A stretch of DNA of 64,000 nt from Zavarzinia compransoris (GCF_003173055.1 NZ_QGLF01000007.1:1-64000), one strand, 5' to 3'; positions 16,044 to 25,421 are shown, counted from the stretch's first letter. The notes: generated from the sequence alone by a model not told the origin. Made by a program: numbers and translations.

Positions 16044-17165
16044 TCAAACATGGCTGGAGAGGCCGGCGAGGCGCGCATCGCCGCCCGCGGCGGGGTCGGT
16101 GCCGGTGAAGGCGGCGAAGGTCTCGGCGATCACCGCGCGATCGAGGTCGCGGGTGATAAAGACGATGCGGCTGCGTCGGTCGCCGTCCGGCCAGGCGGGC
16201 AATTCCACCGCCGGGTGGAACAGGGTCTGCACGCCGTGGATCGCCACCGGCCGGTCGTGGCCGATCAGATTGACGATGCCCTTGATGCGCAGCAGGTTGG
16301 GGCCGCGGAAACTGGTCAGCACGTTCAGCCAGGATTCGAAGGCGAAGGGTTCGACCGGCTGGTCGATGGTGAAGCAGAAGGCCTGCACCCGGTCGTCGTG
16401 GCGGTTGACGTCATGGTGATGATGGCCGTGGTGCTCGTGATGCCCATGATCGTGATGGTCATGCGCCTCATAGGCTTCCGCCCTCAGCCAGCGCCCGACG
16501 TCGGCGCTTTTGCTGTTCGGATCGAACAGGCCAAGGCCGAGAACCGCCGCCGGCTCGATTGCCCCGGCGATCACCGTCACGCGCGGCGCCGCCGGGTTCA
16601 ATAGCGCGAGGCGGGCCGCCAGCGCGGCCTGCTGCCCGGGCGTTGCCAGGTCGGTCTTGGTCAGCAGCAGGCGGTCGGCCATGGCGGCCTGTTTCACCGC
16701 CTCCTCGTGCTCGTCGAGGGTGGCCATGCCGTTGACCGCATCGACGGTCACCACCACCCCGTCCAGCCGGTAGCGGGCGGCGACCAGCGGATCGGCCATC
16801 AGCGTGTGGATGATCGGGGCGGGATCGGCAAGGCCGGTGGTTTCGATCACCACCCGGTCGAATTCCGGCACTTCGCCGCGCACGCGCTGCAGGAACAGGC
16901 GGCGCAGCGAATCGATCAGGTCGCCCTTCACGGTGCAGCACAGGCAGCCCGATTTCAGCAGGATCATGTCGTCCCGCGCATTTTCGACCAATTGATGGTC
17001 GAGGGCGATCGCGCCGAATTCATTGATGATGACGGCGGCCGTGCCCATGGCGGGATGGCGCAGCAAGCCGTTCAGCACGGTGGTCTTGCCGCTGCCGAGA
17101 AAGCCGGTCAGCAGGGTCACGGGGATGCCGGCATCGGCAGCGGGTGGGGGCAGGGGGGCGCTCAT
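16044..17165 (-). CDS. COG0523 (CobW/ZNG1-like) metal-handling GTPase
   Basis: 373 residues. Walker A is GFLGSGKT at 21-28. The metal site GCLCC has C74, C76 and C77. A histidine-rich linker with repeated HDHH/HGHH precedes the CobW C-terminal domain. COG0523 GTPases deliver zinc or other metals to client enzymes under scarcity. A Zur-like box lies four bases upstream of the ATG, pointing to a zinc-starvation role rather than cobalamin synthesis. No clear ribosome site precedes the ATG; translation may start internally or from a very short leader. Confidence 0.88.
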   Translation of the reverse strand: MSAPLPPPAADAGIPVTLLTGFLGSGKTTVLNGLLRHPAMGTAAVIINEFGAIALDHQLVENARDDMILLKSGCLCCTVKGDLIDSLRRLFLQRVRGEVPEFDRVVIETTGLADPAPIIHTLMADPLVAARYRLDGVVVTVDAVNGMATLDEHEEAVKQAAMADRLLLTKTDLATPGQQAALAARLALLNPAAPRVTVIAGAIEPAAVLGLGLFDPNSKSADVGRWLRAEAYEAHDHHDHGHHEHHGHHHHDVNRHDDRVQAFCFTIDQPVEPFAFESWLNVLTSFRGPNLLRIKGIVNLIGHDRPVAIHGVQTLFHPAVELPAWPDGDRRSRIVFITRDLDRAVIAETFAAFTGTDPAAGGDARLAGLSSHV

Positions 17166-17168
17166 GTG

Positions 17169-17188
17169 GATGTTATAATATCACATTC
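17169..17188. promoter_or_regulatory. Zur-like operator abutting the COG0523 start codon
   Basis: GATGTTATAATATCACATTC on the plus strand matches the enterobacterial Zur site pattern GAAATGTTATAATATCAC closely and is a near palindrome (TGTTATAATATCACA core). It sits between -4 and -23 relative to the ATG at 17165. Binding there would block transcription when zinc is sufficient. Confidence 0.75.
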
Positions 17189-17221
17189 GCGCCCCGGCAA
17201 GCCGGTCGGACGGGAGGGAGG

Positions 17222-17977
17222 TCAGCCGAGCCGGGCCTGCATGCGTTCGATCAGCATGGGCCAGCGGCGCAGGGAGATGAAATGGGCGGTGATCGCGGTC
17301 ATGAAGCCGCGCTTCGTCCAATCCAGGATGACGTCGTCCGGCAGGGCGCGGAATTTTTCCTCGTTCACCACCTGGAAGCCGGACATGGCGTAGTTGCGGC
17401 CCTTGCGGTCGCGCAGTTCGACATTCCGCGGGATCAGCAGGTCGTGCTGGACCAGAAGCTCGGCGAAGGCGCGGGTGGCGATGAGTTGCTTCTGGAAGGC
17501 TTCGCAGAAGGCGAGCGAGGCCTTGGCGAATTCGCTCGCCTCGCCGTTCTCGAACAGGGCCTGGCCCTGGCTGCCGCCCTCGGCCAGGTTGGGGGCGGAA
17601 CGGTCGATGCACAGCGTCAGCCGGTCCTGCTCGGGCAGTTCCAGGAAGATGAAGGGATAGCGCCGGATATAGGCCGGGATCGGCAGGCCCGGCAGCCAGC
17701 GGCCCTTGAGGTCGAGGAACAGGTTCTCGTTGTCGCGGATGCCGACGATCGCCACCGCGGCCGGCGACGGCCCGTTGGTGAAGACGATCGGATAGGCGCC
17801 GGCGCAATCGAGGAATTCCTCGGCGACGATGGGAATCGAATTGGCCTTGGCCGCGAACTTCAGGTGTTCGGGGGCCTTGACCCTCAGATTGCCGTGACGG
17901 GCCGGCGTCAGCACTTCGGGCTGGACGTAGAACAGGGGCAGGGCCGGGGCCGGGGTCTGCTGGGTGGTTTCGCTCAC
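17222..17977 (-). CDS. SapC-family protein
   Basis: 251 residues from GTG at 17977, preceded by AGAGAAG; an upstream extension to 18025 lacks a ribosome site. The sequence fits the proteobacterial SapC family, named after a Campylobacter S-layer-associated protein but of unknown molecular role. Typical segments are HGNLRVK near the N-terminus, a VGxxxxxNLFLD core and IDWTKRG near the end. There is no signal peptide. It lies between the metal GTPase and the DUF4112/TerC pair without obvious coupling. Confidence 0.75.
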   Translation of the reverse strand: MSETTQQTPAPALPLFYVQPEVLTPARHGNLRVKAPEHLKFAAKANSIPIVAEEFLDCAGAYPIVFTNGPSPAAVAIVGIRDNENLFLDLKGRWLPGLPIPAYIRRYPFIFLELPEQDRLTLCIDRSAPNLAEGGSQGQALFENGEASEFAKASLAFCEAFQKQLIATRAFAELLVQHDLLIPRNVELRDRKGRNYAMSGFQVVNEEKFRALPDDVILDWTKRGFMTAITAHFISLRRWPMLIERMQARLG

Positions 17978-18055
17978 GGTACTTCTCTGGACGGTTTCGG
18001 TGCGCCCGCGCCGGGCGGGCGCCACTATAGGGGGGGCACCCGCCGGGTGCGAAGC

Positions 18056-18451
18056 TCAATCTTGGCCAAGGCGCGGATGGCGGCGGGCGAGATCCCGGCG
18101 GATCAGCGCCACATTGCGGCTGTTGGCCCGGAACAGCACGTCGGCATAGTCGCCGACCACCGGCACCAGGCCGATCAGCATGTCGAGCCCGACATTGCCG
18201 AGCATGCGCGCCATGGTCCAGCGCCCCACCCCCATGCGCCCGGCCTCGACCACGAAGCCGAGCGAGATCAGGGCGGTGACGAGATCGCCCGCCACCGGCA
18301 AGAGCCCGATCAGGGCATCGAGGCCGACCGGTTTCCGCACCAGGGGCAGGACCCAGCGCGCCTCGAGGAGGCGCGCCAGGGTGTCGAGCCGCTTCAGGCG
18401 GCGGGCGAGGTCGCCCGCGGCCGTGCCGGCATCAGGGCTTGTGCTTGTCAT
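18056..18451 (-). CDS. DUF4112 membrane protein
   Basis: 131 residues with the duplicated motif LDALIGLLPVAGD and LDMLIGLVPVVGD that defines DUF4112. Two hydrophobic hairpin segments are evident, so it is a small inner-membrane protein of unknown function. Its start codon lies inside the end of the terC-like gene (20-base overlap), so the two are translationally coupled and probably act together. Confidence 0.8.
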   Translation of the reverse strand: MTSTSPDAGTAAGDLARRLKRLDTLARLLEARWVLPLVRKPVGLDALIGLLPVAGDLVTALISLGFVVEAGRMGVGRWTMARMLGNVGLDMLIGLVPVVGDYADVLFRANSRNVALIRRDLARRHPRLGQD

Positions 18452-19430
18452 CGCCCGATTTCGCCGGCGAGCCGACGACCCAGCCGGTCGGCAGCGTCTT
18501 CCTGTCGTCCGGCCGCTCCTTCCGGGCCAGGGACACGATGATCGAGCCGAAGACCAGGACCGCGGTCGCGATCAGGGCATATTCGGTCGGGATGGTCTTG
18601 GCCCCGAAATAACCGTTCACCAGCATCTTCGCTCCGACCAGCACCAGGACGATGGACAGCGCATATTTCAGATAGTGGAACTTGTGGACGACGCCGGCCA
18701 GCGCGAAATAGAGCGCCCGCAGCCCCAGGATGGCGAAGACATTGGCGGTGAAGACGATGAAGGCATCCTGCGACACCGCGAGAATGGCCGGGATCGAATC
18801 GACCGCGAAGACGAGGTCGGACGCCTCGACGATGACGAGGGTCAGGAACAGCGGCGTCGCATAGAGCGCGCCGTCCCGGCGGATGAAGAAATGCTCGCCG
18901 TGGAAGCTCTCGGTCACCCGCATGCGCCGCTTGATGAAGCCGACCAGGCGGTTGTTCGCCATGTCCGGCTCGGCATCGGCGGCGAGCAGCATCTTGATCC
19001 CGGTGACGACCAGGAAGGCGCCGAAGACATAGATCAGCCAGTGGAAATTGGCGATCAGCTCGACGCCGGCGAAGATCAGCACCGCGCGCATGACCAGGGC
19101 GCCCAGGATGCCCCACAGCAGCACCCGGTGCTGGTATTCGGCCGGCACGCTGAAATGGGTGAAGATCAGGACGAAGACGAAGATATTGTCGATCGACAGG
19201 CTCTTCTCGATCAGGAAGCCGGTCAGGAAGGCCCAGCCGTCCTCGCTGCCGCGGAAATAGAACACGCCGGCGGCAAAGATCAGGGCGAGGGTGATATAGA
19301 ACAGGCTGGTCCACAGCGCCTCCGAAACCTTCACGGCGCGGGGCTTGCGGTGGACGATGCCGAGATCGAGGGCGATCAGGACCAGCACGAAGGCGACGAA
19401 GCCGCCCCATGCCCAAAGCGACGTTTCCAC
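18432..19430 (-). CDS. TerC-family integral membrane protein (metal/tellurite homeostasis)
   Basis: 332 residues starting at GTG 19430, with GGGAGG six bases upstream. The open frame extends much further but only as antisense shadow. About nine transmembrane helices are evident; conserved acidic stretches EKSLSIDNIFVF and EASDLVFAVDSIPA mark the TerC/Alx family, known for Mn2+ export and tellurium resistance. Cytoplasmic charged loops and a lysine-rich tail are normal. Membership is firm; the transported metal is inferred from the family. Confidence 0.88.
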   Translation of the reverse strand: METSLWAWGGFVAFVLVLIALDLGIVHRKPRAVKVSEALWTSLFYITLALIFAAGVFYFRGSEDGWAFLTGFLIEKSLSIDNIFVFVLIFTHFSVPAEYQHRVLLWGILGALVMRAVLIFAGVELIANFHWLIYVFGAFLVVTGIKMLLAADAEPDMANNRLVGFIKRRMRVTESFHGEHFFIRRDGALYATPLFLTLVIVEASDLVFAVDSIPAILAVSQDAFIVFTANVFAILGLRALYFALAGVVHKFHYLKYALSIVLVLVGAKMLVNGYFGAKTIPTEYALIATAVLVFGSIIVSLARKERPDDRKTLPTGWVVGSPAKSGDDKHKP

Positions 19431-19773
19431 GCCGAACCTCCCAAGTGACGCGGCGGCCGACACGGCCGTCCGACAGGTGGAAGGGTCCGACATCGAAGGC
19501 GTCGCCCAAGCGGCAGCCGACTTCCAGAGGGGCCCGGACCCAGATGAGGGCGCAGATGGTGACCTTCTTCGCAACTGCAAGAGGGCCGGCGGAAAATCTT
19601 TTCGGCCGGGGTGGGCCCACCTGAACCGGCCGGCCTGAACCGGCACCAATCCCGCATCGTGACCATCGGTGCGGGCGCCTGTCCCCCGGCGGGCGATCCG
19701 GCCCCGGTTTTCCAGCGTAAAGCCCGGCGCAGGGAGCCATAGGCATTTCGCCTGAACGCTTGGGGGAACCACA
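19431..19773. other. 343-base divergent intergenic region between terC-like and DUF4394 genes
   Basis: I see no gene. It contains a tandem CTGAACCGGC pair (19621-19630 and 19635-19644) and an imperfect hairpin, CCGGCGGAAAA to TTTTCGGCCGG, around 19586-19609. terC-like genes often carry a yybP-ykoY manganese riboswitch in a leader of this length, but I could not identify its conserved GGGGAGUA-type loops. Confidence 0.4.
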
Positions 19774-21681
19774 ATGTCCAAATCCAATCCGGCGCGGATC
19801 AGCGGGCTTGCGCTCGCCATCGCCGCGGCCGGCGGCGCCGCGGCGCAGGCCCAGACCATCGATCTGCTGACCACCAGCGGCAATTTCCTGTCGATCGAGC
19901 AGAATGCGCCGGGCACCGTGACCTCGACCCGGACGGTCACCGGCCTTGCCGCCGGCGACAGGCTGCTCGGCATCGACTATCGCCCCGAGCGCGGCACCAA
20001 CGGCTCGGGCCTGTCCTTCTCCAACAGCGTGTTCGCCTATGGCATCGGCGCGTCGGGCCAGCTTTACCGGATCAACCGGAATACCGGCGTCGCCACTTCG
20101 ATCGGCAGCCTCAACGCCGGCCTGCCGTTGACCGGCACGGCCTTCGGCGTCGATTTCAATCCGGTGCCCGATCGCCTGCGCGTCAATTCGAATGCCGAGG
20201 AAAACCTGCGCATCGCCGTCGACGGCGTCGCCCCGGTCGCGATCGGCACCACGGTGGTCGACGGCGCGCTCAATGTCGGCGGCGTGGTCCAGCCGGCGAG
20301 CAGCATCGTCGGCGCCGCCTATACCAACAATGTCGAGGGGGCGACCACCACCACCCTCTATGTGATCGACAGCGGCACCGACCGTCTGCTGGTGCAGAAC
20401 CCGCCGAACAGCGGCGGCCTGGACAGCAGCCAGGGCGGGCCTCTCGGCGTCAACACCAGCGAAAACGTCGGTTTCGATATCCTGACCGTCGGTTCCTCCA
20501 ATATCGCCGTCGCCTCGCTCACCGATCCGGCGACCGGGCGGTCGTCGCTCTATACGATCAACCTCGCGACCGGCGCCGCCACCCTGATCGGCGCGATCGG
20601 CACCACCGCCCCGGTGGACGGCCTCGCCTTCAATACCCGGCCGGCGCAGCTCGCCAGCGGCAATGCGGCCGAGCGGGCCGTGGCCCAGGCCCTGTTCGGC
20701 TATGCCGGGACGCCGAATTCGGCCGATTTCACCAGTTTCCTCTCGACCGCCGGCCAGGTCGAACTGGGCGCCGGCGCCAGTCTCGGCGGCGAGATCTACC
20801 TCGAACTGCCCACGCTTTCGATCGCCCAGTCCCGGGCGACGGTCGATGCGGTCGCCAGCCGTCTGGCCGATCGTGACGCCGGTTCGTTCTGGATGGCGGT
20901 CATCGGCGGCGGTGCCGAGGCCGATGGCGCGCGGGGCCTGCGCGATTATGAATACGACCATGTCGGCGTCATCCTCGGCGGCGATGCGGTCGTCGGCGGC
21001 CTCACCGTCGGCGGCGCCTTCCAGCTCGGCGACGGCAGCCTGTCCCTGAAAAGCAGCGGCGACGATGCCGACCTCACCACCTATGGCTTCGTCGCCTATG
21101 CCCGCTATGCCTTCGGCGGCCTCGCGCTCGACGGCGTGCTCGGCTTCAATTCCGACAATTACGATGTTCGCCGCACCGGCGGCGCCGCGGCCAAGGTCGA
21201 CGGCAACCGCTATACCGCGGGGCTGCGCGGCAGCTATGCCTTCAACCTCGGCGGCTTTTCCCTGGTGCCGGCCGCCGGCCTGACTTACGTGCGGTTCGAT
21301 GCCGATCGTGCCCGCGAAACCGGTGCGGTGCCCCTCGTCGCCGATATCGGCGAGGTCGATTCGGTCACGTCGGACATCGGCTTCGAAGTGTCGCGCAGCT
21401 TTGCGATCGGCGACGGTCAGGCGATCGCACCCTATATCGGCGTCGCCTGGCAGCATGAATTCGCCGGCGAGCGCGATTATGCCGCCGGTTTCGCCCAGAT
21501 CCCGAATGCCGGCAGGATCCGCCTGGCGGACGATGCGCCGAACGAGAACGCCCTGCTGGTCCGCGCCGGGTTCGACACGGTGCTGAGTGCCAAATGGTCG
21601 GTCTATGGCGGTTACCGCGGCGAATACGGCGACCGGATCACCGGCCACGACGTCCAGGGCGGCGTCCGCTACCGCTGGTAG
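19774..21681 (+). CDS. DUF4394 protein fused to an autotransporter beta-barrel
   Basis: 635 residues with a signal peptide cut near AQAQT (about residue 27). Residues about 30-290 form a DUF4394 domain: repeated beta-blade motifs such as LLGIDYRPE, VDFNPVPDRLRV and AAYTNN. Residues about 350-635 look like an autotransporter barrel (alternating hydrophobic strands, C-terminal GGVRYRW ending in aromatic W). The domain order suggests DUF4394 is displayed on the cell surface or released. A second, barrel-less DUF4394 gene is at 57174. The two share the VDFNPVxDRLR and AGAYTNxVxGA-type motifs. Confidence 0.82.
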   Translation: MSKSNPARISGLALAIAAAGGAAAQAQTIDLLTTSGNFLSIEQNAPGTVTSTRTVTGLAAGDRLLGIDYRPERGTNGSGLSFSNSVFAYGIGASGQLYRINRNTGVATSIGSLNAGLPLTGTAFGVDFNPVPDRLRVNSNAEENLRIAVDGVAPVAIGTTVVDGALNVGGVVQPASSIVGAAYTNNVEGATTTTLYVIDSGTDRLLVQNPPNSGGLDSSQGGPLGVNTSENVGFDILTVGSSNIAVASLTDPATGRSSLYTINLATGAATLIGAIGTTAPVDGLAFNTRPAQLASGNAAERAVAQALFGYAGTPNSADFTSFLSTAGQVELGAGASLGGEIYLELPTLSIAQSRATVDAVASRLADRDAGSFWMAVIGGGAEADGARGLRDYEYDHVGVILGGDAVVGGLTVGGAFQLGDGSLSLKSSGDDADLTTYGFVAYARYAFGGLALDGVLGFNSDNYDVRRTGGAAAKVDGNRYTAGLRGSYAFNLGGFSLVPAAGLTYVRFDADRARETGAVPLVADIGEVDSVTSDIGFEVSRSFAIGDGQAIAPYIGVAWQHEFAGERDYAAGFAQIPNAGRIRLADDAPNENALLVRAGFDTVLSAKWSVYGGYRGEYGDRITGHDVQGGVRYRW

Positions 21682-21773
21682 GCCGGCCCTGCGGGAGGGG
21701 GCCATCCCCTCCCGCGTTGCCTCTCCGCTTTCGGGCGTTCCGCCTGCGGGCAAGTGGGGTTAGGCTGCGCGCG

Positions 21774-22571
21774 ATGAAATCCGCGACGTTCTGGCGATCC
21801 CTTGCCCTCCCGTTCCTGCTGGCGCTTGCCGGCTGCGACCTTCTGTGGTCCGACCGCGACGATGTCTGGGCCGGGACGCGGGTCTATGTCCCCTGGACCG
21901 CAACCGGTGACGGGCAGGCGATCGACGCCAGCGTCCGCGATCTCATCGCGCGTGGCGGCACCGAGGGCGATCCGCTGGCGGGCCTGCTCCGCCCCGACAC
22001 CCGGCTGCCGGTGATCGTGTTTCTCCATGGCTGTTCCGGCGACATGGCGGGGGTGCCCGAGCTTTTCGTGAAGAAGGGCTTTGCCGTCGTCGCGCCCTGG
22101 TCCTTTGCCCGGCCGGACCGGCCCGCGAGCTGCGGCGACGTCGGCCCCGAGACCCTGCGCTGGCGGCTCGACGAGGCGCGCTGGACCTTGGAGCGGCTGC
22201 GCGGCCTGCCCTGGGTCGACAGCCACGGCCTCGCCCTCATGGGGGCCAGCGAAGGCGGGCTCGCCGCCGCCCAATATGCCGATCTGCCGGCGGCGGTGGC
22301 GGCCGTCGTCATCATGGGCTGGACCTGCACCGACCGCGAGAACGCCGATTTCGACGGCCTGCGCGTGCCCGCCGACCGCGCCGTCTATGCCGTGGTCGGG
22401 GCGGACGACCCCCTGGTGGTCTCGGCCCGGCTGGGCGGCGATTGCGGCTATGCCCTGCGCGGCCGGGCCATGGCCCGCAACCAGGTGATCCGCGGCCTCG
22501 GCCATGCGGTGCCCGACAAGGCGGTCATCGACGATATCGCCGCCTTCATCGAGGAGGCGCGGCGACGCTGA
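21774..22571 (+). CDS. Lipoprotein alpha/beta hydrolase (dienelactone-hydrolase-like)
   Basis: 265 residues starting at 21774. A lipobox (LALAGC) places the mature Cys near residue 20. An HGCSGD oxyanion-type segment, nucleophile in GASEGG and histidine in GLGHAVPD make a plausible catalytic triad. The substrate is unknown. It stands alone downstream of the autotransporter gene with a 92-base gap and is followed by a short hairpin. Confidence 0.7.
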   Translation: MKSATFWRSLALPFLLALAGCDLLWSDRDDVWAGTRVYVPWTATGDGQAIDASVRDLIARGGTEGDPLAGLLRPDTRLPVIVFLHGCSGDMAGVPELFVKKGFAVVAPWSFARPDRPASCGDVGPETLRWRLDEARWTLERLRGLPWVDSHGLALMGASEGGLAAAQYADLPAAVAAVVIMGWTCTDRENADFDGLRVPADRAVYAVVGADDPLVVSARLGGDCGYALRGRAMARNQVIRGLGHAVPDKAVIDDIAAFIEEARRR

Positions 22572-22594
22572 CACCCCTTGCATCGGCAGGGGTG
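22572..22594 (+). terminator. Short hairpin after the lipoprotein hydrolase
   Basis: CACCCCT (22572-22578) and AGGGGTG (22588-22594) pair perfectly across a 9-base loop directly after the stop codon. An AT-rich stretch (CTATTAATAATG) follows and may also hold promoter elements of the iron operon. I could not find a convincing Fur box in the gap. Confidence 0.45.
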
Positions 22595-22665
22595 CCGCTA
22601 TTAATAATGCGTCGCAGAAGTGAGAGGCGGGCGACCTTCATCCGGCACCTGCCATGGAGGTAGGG

Positions 22666-23940
22666 ATGATCAGCAAAACCTGGGCAATGCTGGCGGCGGT
22701 GGGCGCGCTCACCCTCGGCGCCATGGGTACCGCGGCGGCGGCGACGGACAAGGCGGCGGTTCTGAAGACCTATGGCGATATCGCCCAGGCGGTCTTCGAG
22801 GACAGCGTGACCACGGCCAAGGCCCTGAAGGCCGCGGTCGACAAGCTGGTGGCGGAACCGTCGCCGGCCAATCTCCTTGCGGCGCGCACGGCCTGGGCGG
22901 CGGCCCGCGTGCCCTACATGCAGTCGGAGGCCTATCGCTTCGGCAATGCCATCGTCGACGATTGGGAAGGCAAGGTGAATTCCTGGCCGCTGGACGAGGG
23001 GCTGATCGATTACGTCGCCCCGTCCTATGGCACCCAGTCGGACGAGAACGACTATTACACCGCCAACATCATCGCCAATAAGGACCTGAAGGCCTGCGAC
23101 GACACGGATGCTTCGACCATCACCGAGGACCTGTTGCAGAACCTCCAGGGCGCGGGCGAAGTCGATGCCAATGTGGCGACCGGCTATCACGCCATCGAAT
23201 TCCTGCTCTGGGGCCAGGACCTGAACGGCACCGGGCCGGGCGCCGGCAACCGCCCCTGGACCGACTATGCCAAGGGCGACGCCTGCACCAACGGCAATTG
23301 CGACCGCCGCGGCGCCTATCTGACGGTGGCGACCAAGCTGCTGGTGGACGATCTCGAATGGATGGCCAAGCAGTGGCAGCCCGAGGGCCAGGCCCGCAAG
23401 GAACTGGCGGCCAAGGGCCCGGACGGCGGCATCGGCACCATTCTCACCGGCCTCGGCAGCCTCTCCTACGGCGAACTGGGGGGCGAGCGGACCAAGCTCG
23501 GCCTGATCCTCCACGACCCGGAGGAGGAGCATGACTGCTTCTCCGACAATACCCATAATTCGCATTACTTCGACGTCCTGGGCATCATCAATGTCTACAA
23601 CGCCCGCTACACGCGGGTGGACGGCAAGGTCGTGACCGGCCCGGCGCTGGCCGATCTGGTGCGCGAAGCCGATGCCAAGCTGGCCGCCGAAGTCGACGCC
23701 AAGCTGCTGGCGACCAATGCCGCCGCCACCGCGATCAAGCTGAAGGCCGAAGGCGGCGAGCATTACGACCAGCTGATCGGCGCCGGCAATGCGGAAGGCA
23801 ACGGCCTGGTGCAGAAGCTGGTCGATACCCTGACCGATCAGACCAAGTCGTTCGAGCGGATCATCACCGCCCTGAAGCTGACGCCGATCCAGTTCGAAGG
23901 GTCGGACAGCCTGGACAATCCGTCCGCCGTCGCGAAGTAA
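22666..23940 (+). CDS. Imelysin-family (peptidase M75) periplasmic iron-uptake protein
   Basis: 424 residues. I chose ATG 22666 because GGAGG lies five bases upstream; ATG 22654 overlaps that site. A signal peptide ends near AAAAT (residue 27). The metal-binding GxHxxE motif (GYHAIE, H175 and E178) identifies the imelysin/IrpA/EfeM superfamily, which handles iron rather than acting as a peptidase. It is first of a four-gene run typical of bacterial iron acquisition (imelysin, DUF1111, imelysin, DUF1513). Confidence 0.88.
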   Translation: MISKTWAMLAAVGALTLGAMGTAAAATDKAAVLKTYGDIAQAVFEDSVTTAKALKAAVDKLVAEPSPANLLAARTAWAAARVPYMQSEAYRFGNAIVDDWEGKVNSWPLDEGLIDYVAPSYGTQSDENDYYTANIIANKDLKACDDTDASTITEDLLQNLQGAGEVDANVATGYHAIEFLLWGQDLNGTGPGAGNRPWTDYAKGDACTNGNCDRRGAYLTVATKLLVDDLEWMAKQWQPEGQARKELAAKGPDGGIGTILTGLGSLSYGELGGERTKLGLILHDPEEEHDCFSDNTHNSHYFDVLGIINVYNARYTRVDGKVVTGPALADLVREADAKLAAEVDAKLLATNAAATAIKLKAEGGEHYDQLIGAGNAEGNGLVQKLVDTLTDQTKSFERIITALKLTPIQFEGSDSLDNPSAVAK

Positions 23941-23995
23941 TCGCCGTATCGATCCTGTCGACGGGGCCGCAGCGCGGCCCCGTTCGCCATCGGGG

Positions 23996-25408
23996 ATGTC
24001 TCGGTTGATCGGTTTCGGGCGTCTGCCGCGGCCCTTCGGGCTCGCCGTCCTGCTCGCCGTCGCGGCGCTGATCCTCGCGGCGCGCCCGCCGTTCGCCCGC
24101 GCGCTGTTCGAGCCGGGGGAGGAGAGGCCGGGCGGCGCCGCCACCGCGCTCAAGGCGCGGGACAGCCGGGCCTTCACCCATCCGTCCGCGGGCATGAGTC
24201 TGGACCGGCGGCTCGATTTCGGGCTCGGCGACGCCCTGTTCCGCAAGCGCTGGGCCTCGTCTCCCAGTTCGACCACGGCGTCCGACGGTCTCGGCCCCCT
24301 GTTCAATGCCCGCGCCTGCGAAAGCTGCCACCGCCGCGACGGCCGGGGCCAGGTGCCCGACCCGGGGGCGCCGGCAGTCTCTCTCGTTCTCCGCCTCGGC
24401 CTGCCGGGCGGCGGGGCGGAGCCGACCTATGGCCACCAGTTGCAGAATGCCGCGATCCAGGGCTTCCGCCCCGAAGGCCGCCTGACCTTGGCCTATGACG
24501 AAGTGCCGGTCGCCCTTGCCGGCGGCGAGGTCGCCAGCCTGCGCCGCCCGGCCTATGGCGTCGCCGACCTGGCGCAGGGGCCGCTGGCGCCGGATGTCCA
24601 GGTCTCGGCCCGCATCGCCCCGCCCATGATCGGCCTCGGCCTGCTGGAAGCGATCCCGGCTGCCGATATCGTCGCCCGCGCCGATCCGGACGATGCGGAC
24701 GGCGACGGCATTTCCGGCCGCGCCCAGCGCCTCGGGCCCGAGGCGCGGCTCGGCCGTTTCGGCTGGAAGGCGGCCCAGCCCGATATCGCGGCCCAGGCCG
24801 CCGATGCCTTCGCCACCGACATCGGCCTGTCCACCCCCCTGATCCGCCGGTCGCGCGGCGACTGCACCGAGCGCCAGCCCGCCTGCCTGGCCGCGCCAGC
24901 CGGCGACGACCCGGCCGAAGGGGTGGAGGTCACGGCCCGCATGTTCGACCTGACCGTCTTCTACGCCCGCCATCTGGCGGTGCCGGCAAGGCCCGCCGCC
25001 CGCGACCCCGAGGTTCTGGCCGGCAAGGCCCTGTTCCTGGCCGCCGGTTGCAGCGCCTGCCATGTCCCCGCCTGGGTGACCGGGCGGGACGGGGTCGATC
25101 CCGAACTGGCCGGCCAGCGCATCTATCCCTATACCGACCTCCTGCTGCACGACATGGGCCCCGGCCTTGCCGACGGCAAGGCGGAGGGCGAGGCCGCCGG
25201 GGCGGAATGGCGCACCCCGCCGCTGTGGGGCATCGGCTTGACCGCCGAGGTCGGCGGGCGTACCGAATTCCTGCACGACGGCCGCGCCCGCAATCTCATC
25301 GAAGCCATCCTCTGGCATGGCGGCGAGGCGGAACGGGCGCGGGACGCCGTCATCGCCCTTTCGCCGGCCGAGCGGGCGCGGCTGATCACTTTCCTGCAGT
25401 CCCTGTAA
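23996..25408 (+). CDS. DUF1111 di-haem oxidoreductase-like protein
   Basis: 470 residues with an N-terminal membrane/signal segment (about 15-32). Two c-type haem motifs are seen: CESCH at 108-112 and CSACH around 345. The overall pattern matches the DUF1111 'thiol oxidoreductase' family, distantly related to MauG and cytochrome c peroxidase. In this operon context it is thought to act in redox handling of iron in the periplasm. The following imelysin gene starts 13 bases after its stop. Confidence 0.88.
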   Translation: MSRLIGFGRLPRPFGLAVLLAVAALILAARPPFARALFEPGEERPGGAATALKARDSRAFTHPSAGMSLDRRLDFGLGDALFRKRWASSPSSTTASDGLGPLFNARACESCHRRDGRGQVPDPGAPAVSLVLRLGLPGGGAEPTYGHQLQNAAIQGFRPEGRLTLAYDEVPVALAGGEVASLRRPAYGVADLAQGPLAPDVQVSARIAPPMIGLGLLEAIPAADIVARADPDDADGDGISGRAQRLGPEARLGRFGWKAAQPDIAAQAADAFATDIGLSTPLIRRSRGDCTERQPACLAAPAGDDPAEGVEVTARMFDLTVFYARHLAVPARPAARDPEVLAGKALFLAAGCSACHVPAWVTGRDGVDPELAGQRIYPYTDLLLHDMGPGLADGKAEGEAAGAEWRTPPLWGIGLTAEVGGRTEFLHDGRARNLIEAILWHGGEAERARDAVIALSPAERARLITFLQSL

Positions 25409-25421
25409 CGGAGCGCTGCCC

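Noticed and set aside
16380-16480. Repeat-like GTG/ATG-rich tract
   Set aside because: It is the DNA of the histidine-rich linker of the COG0523 protein, not an independent repeat.
18448-21753. 1101-codon minus-strand open frame across 18.4-21.7 kb
   Set aside because: It lies antisense to the DUF4394-autotransporter gene and in another frame of the TerC gene; such long shadows are normal in this GC-rich DNA.
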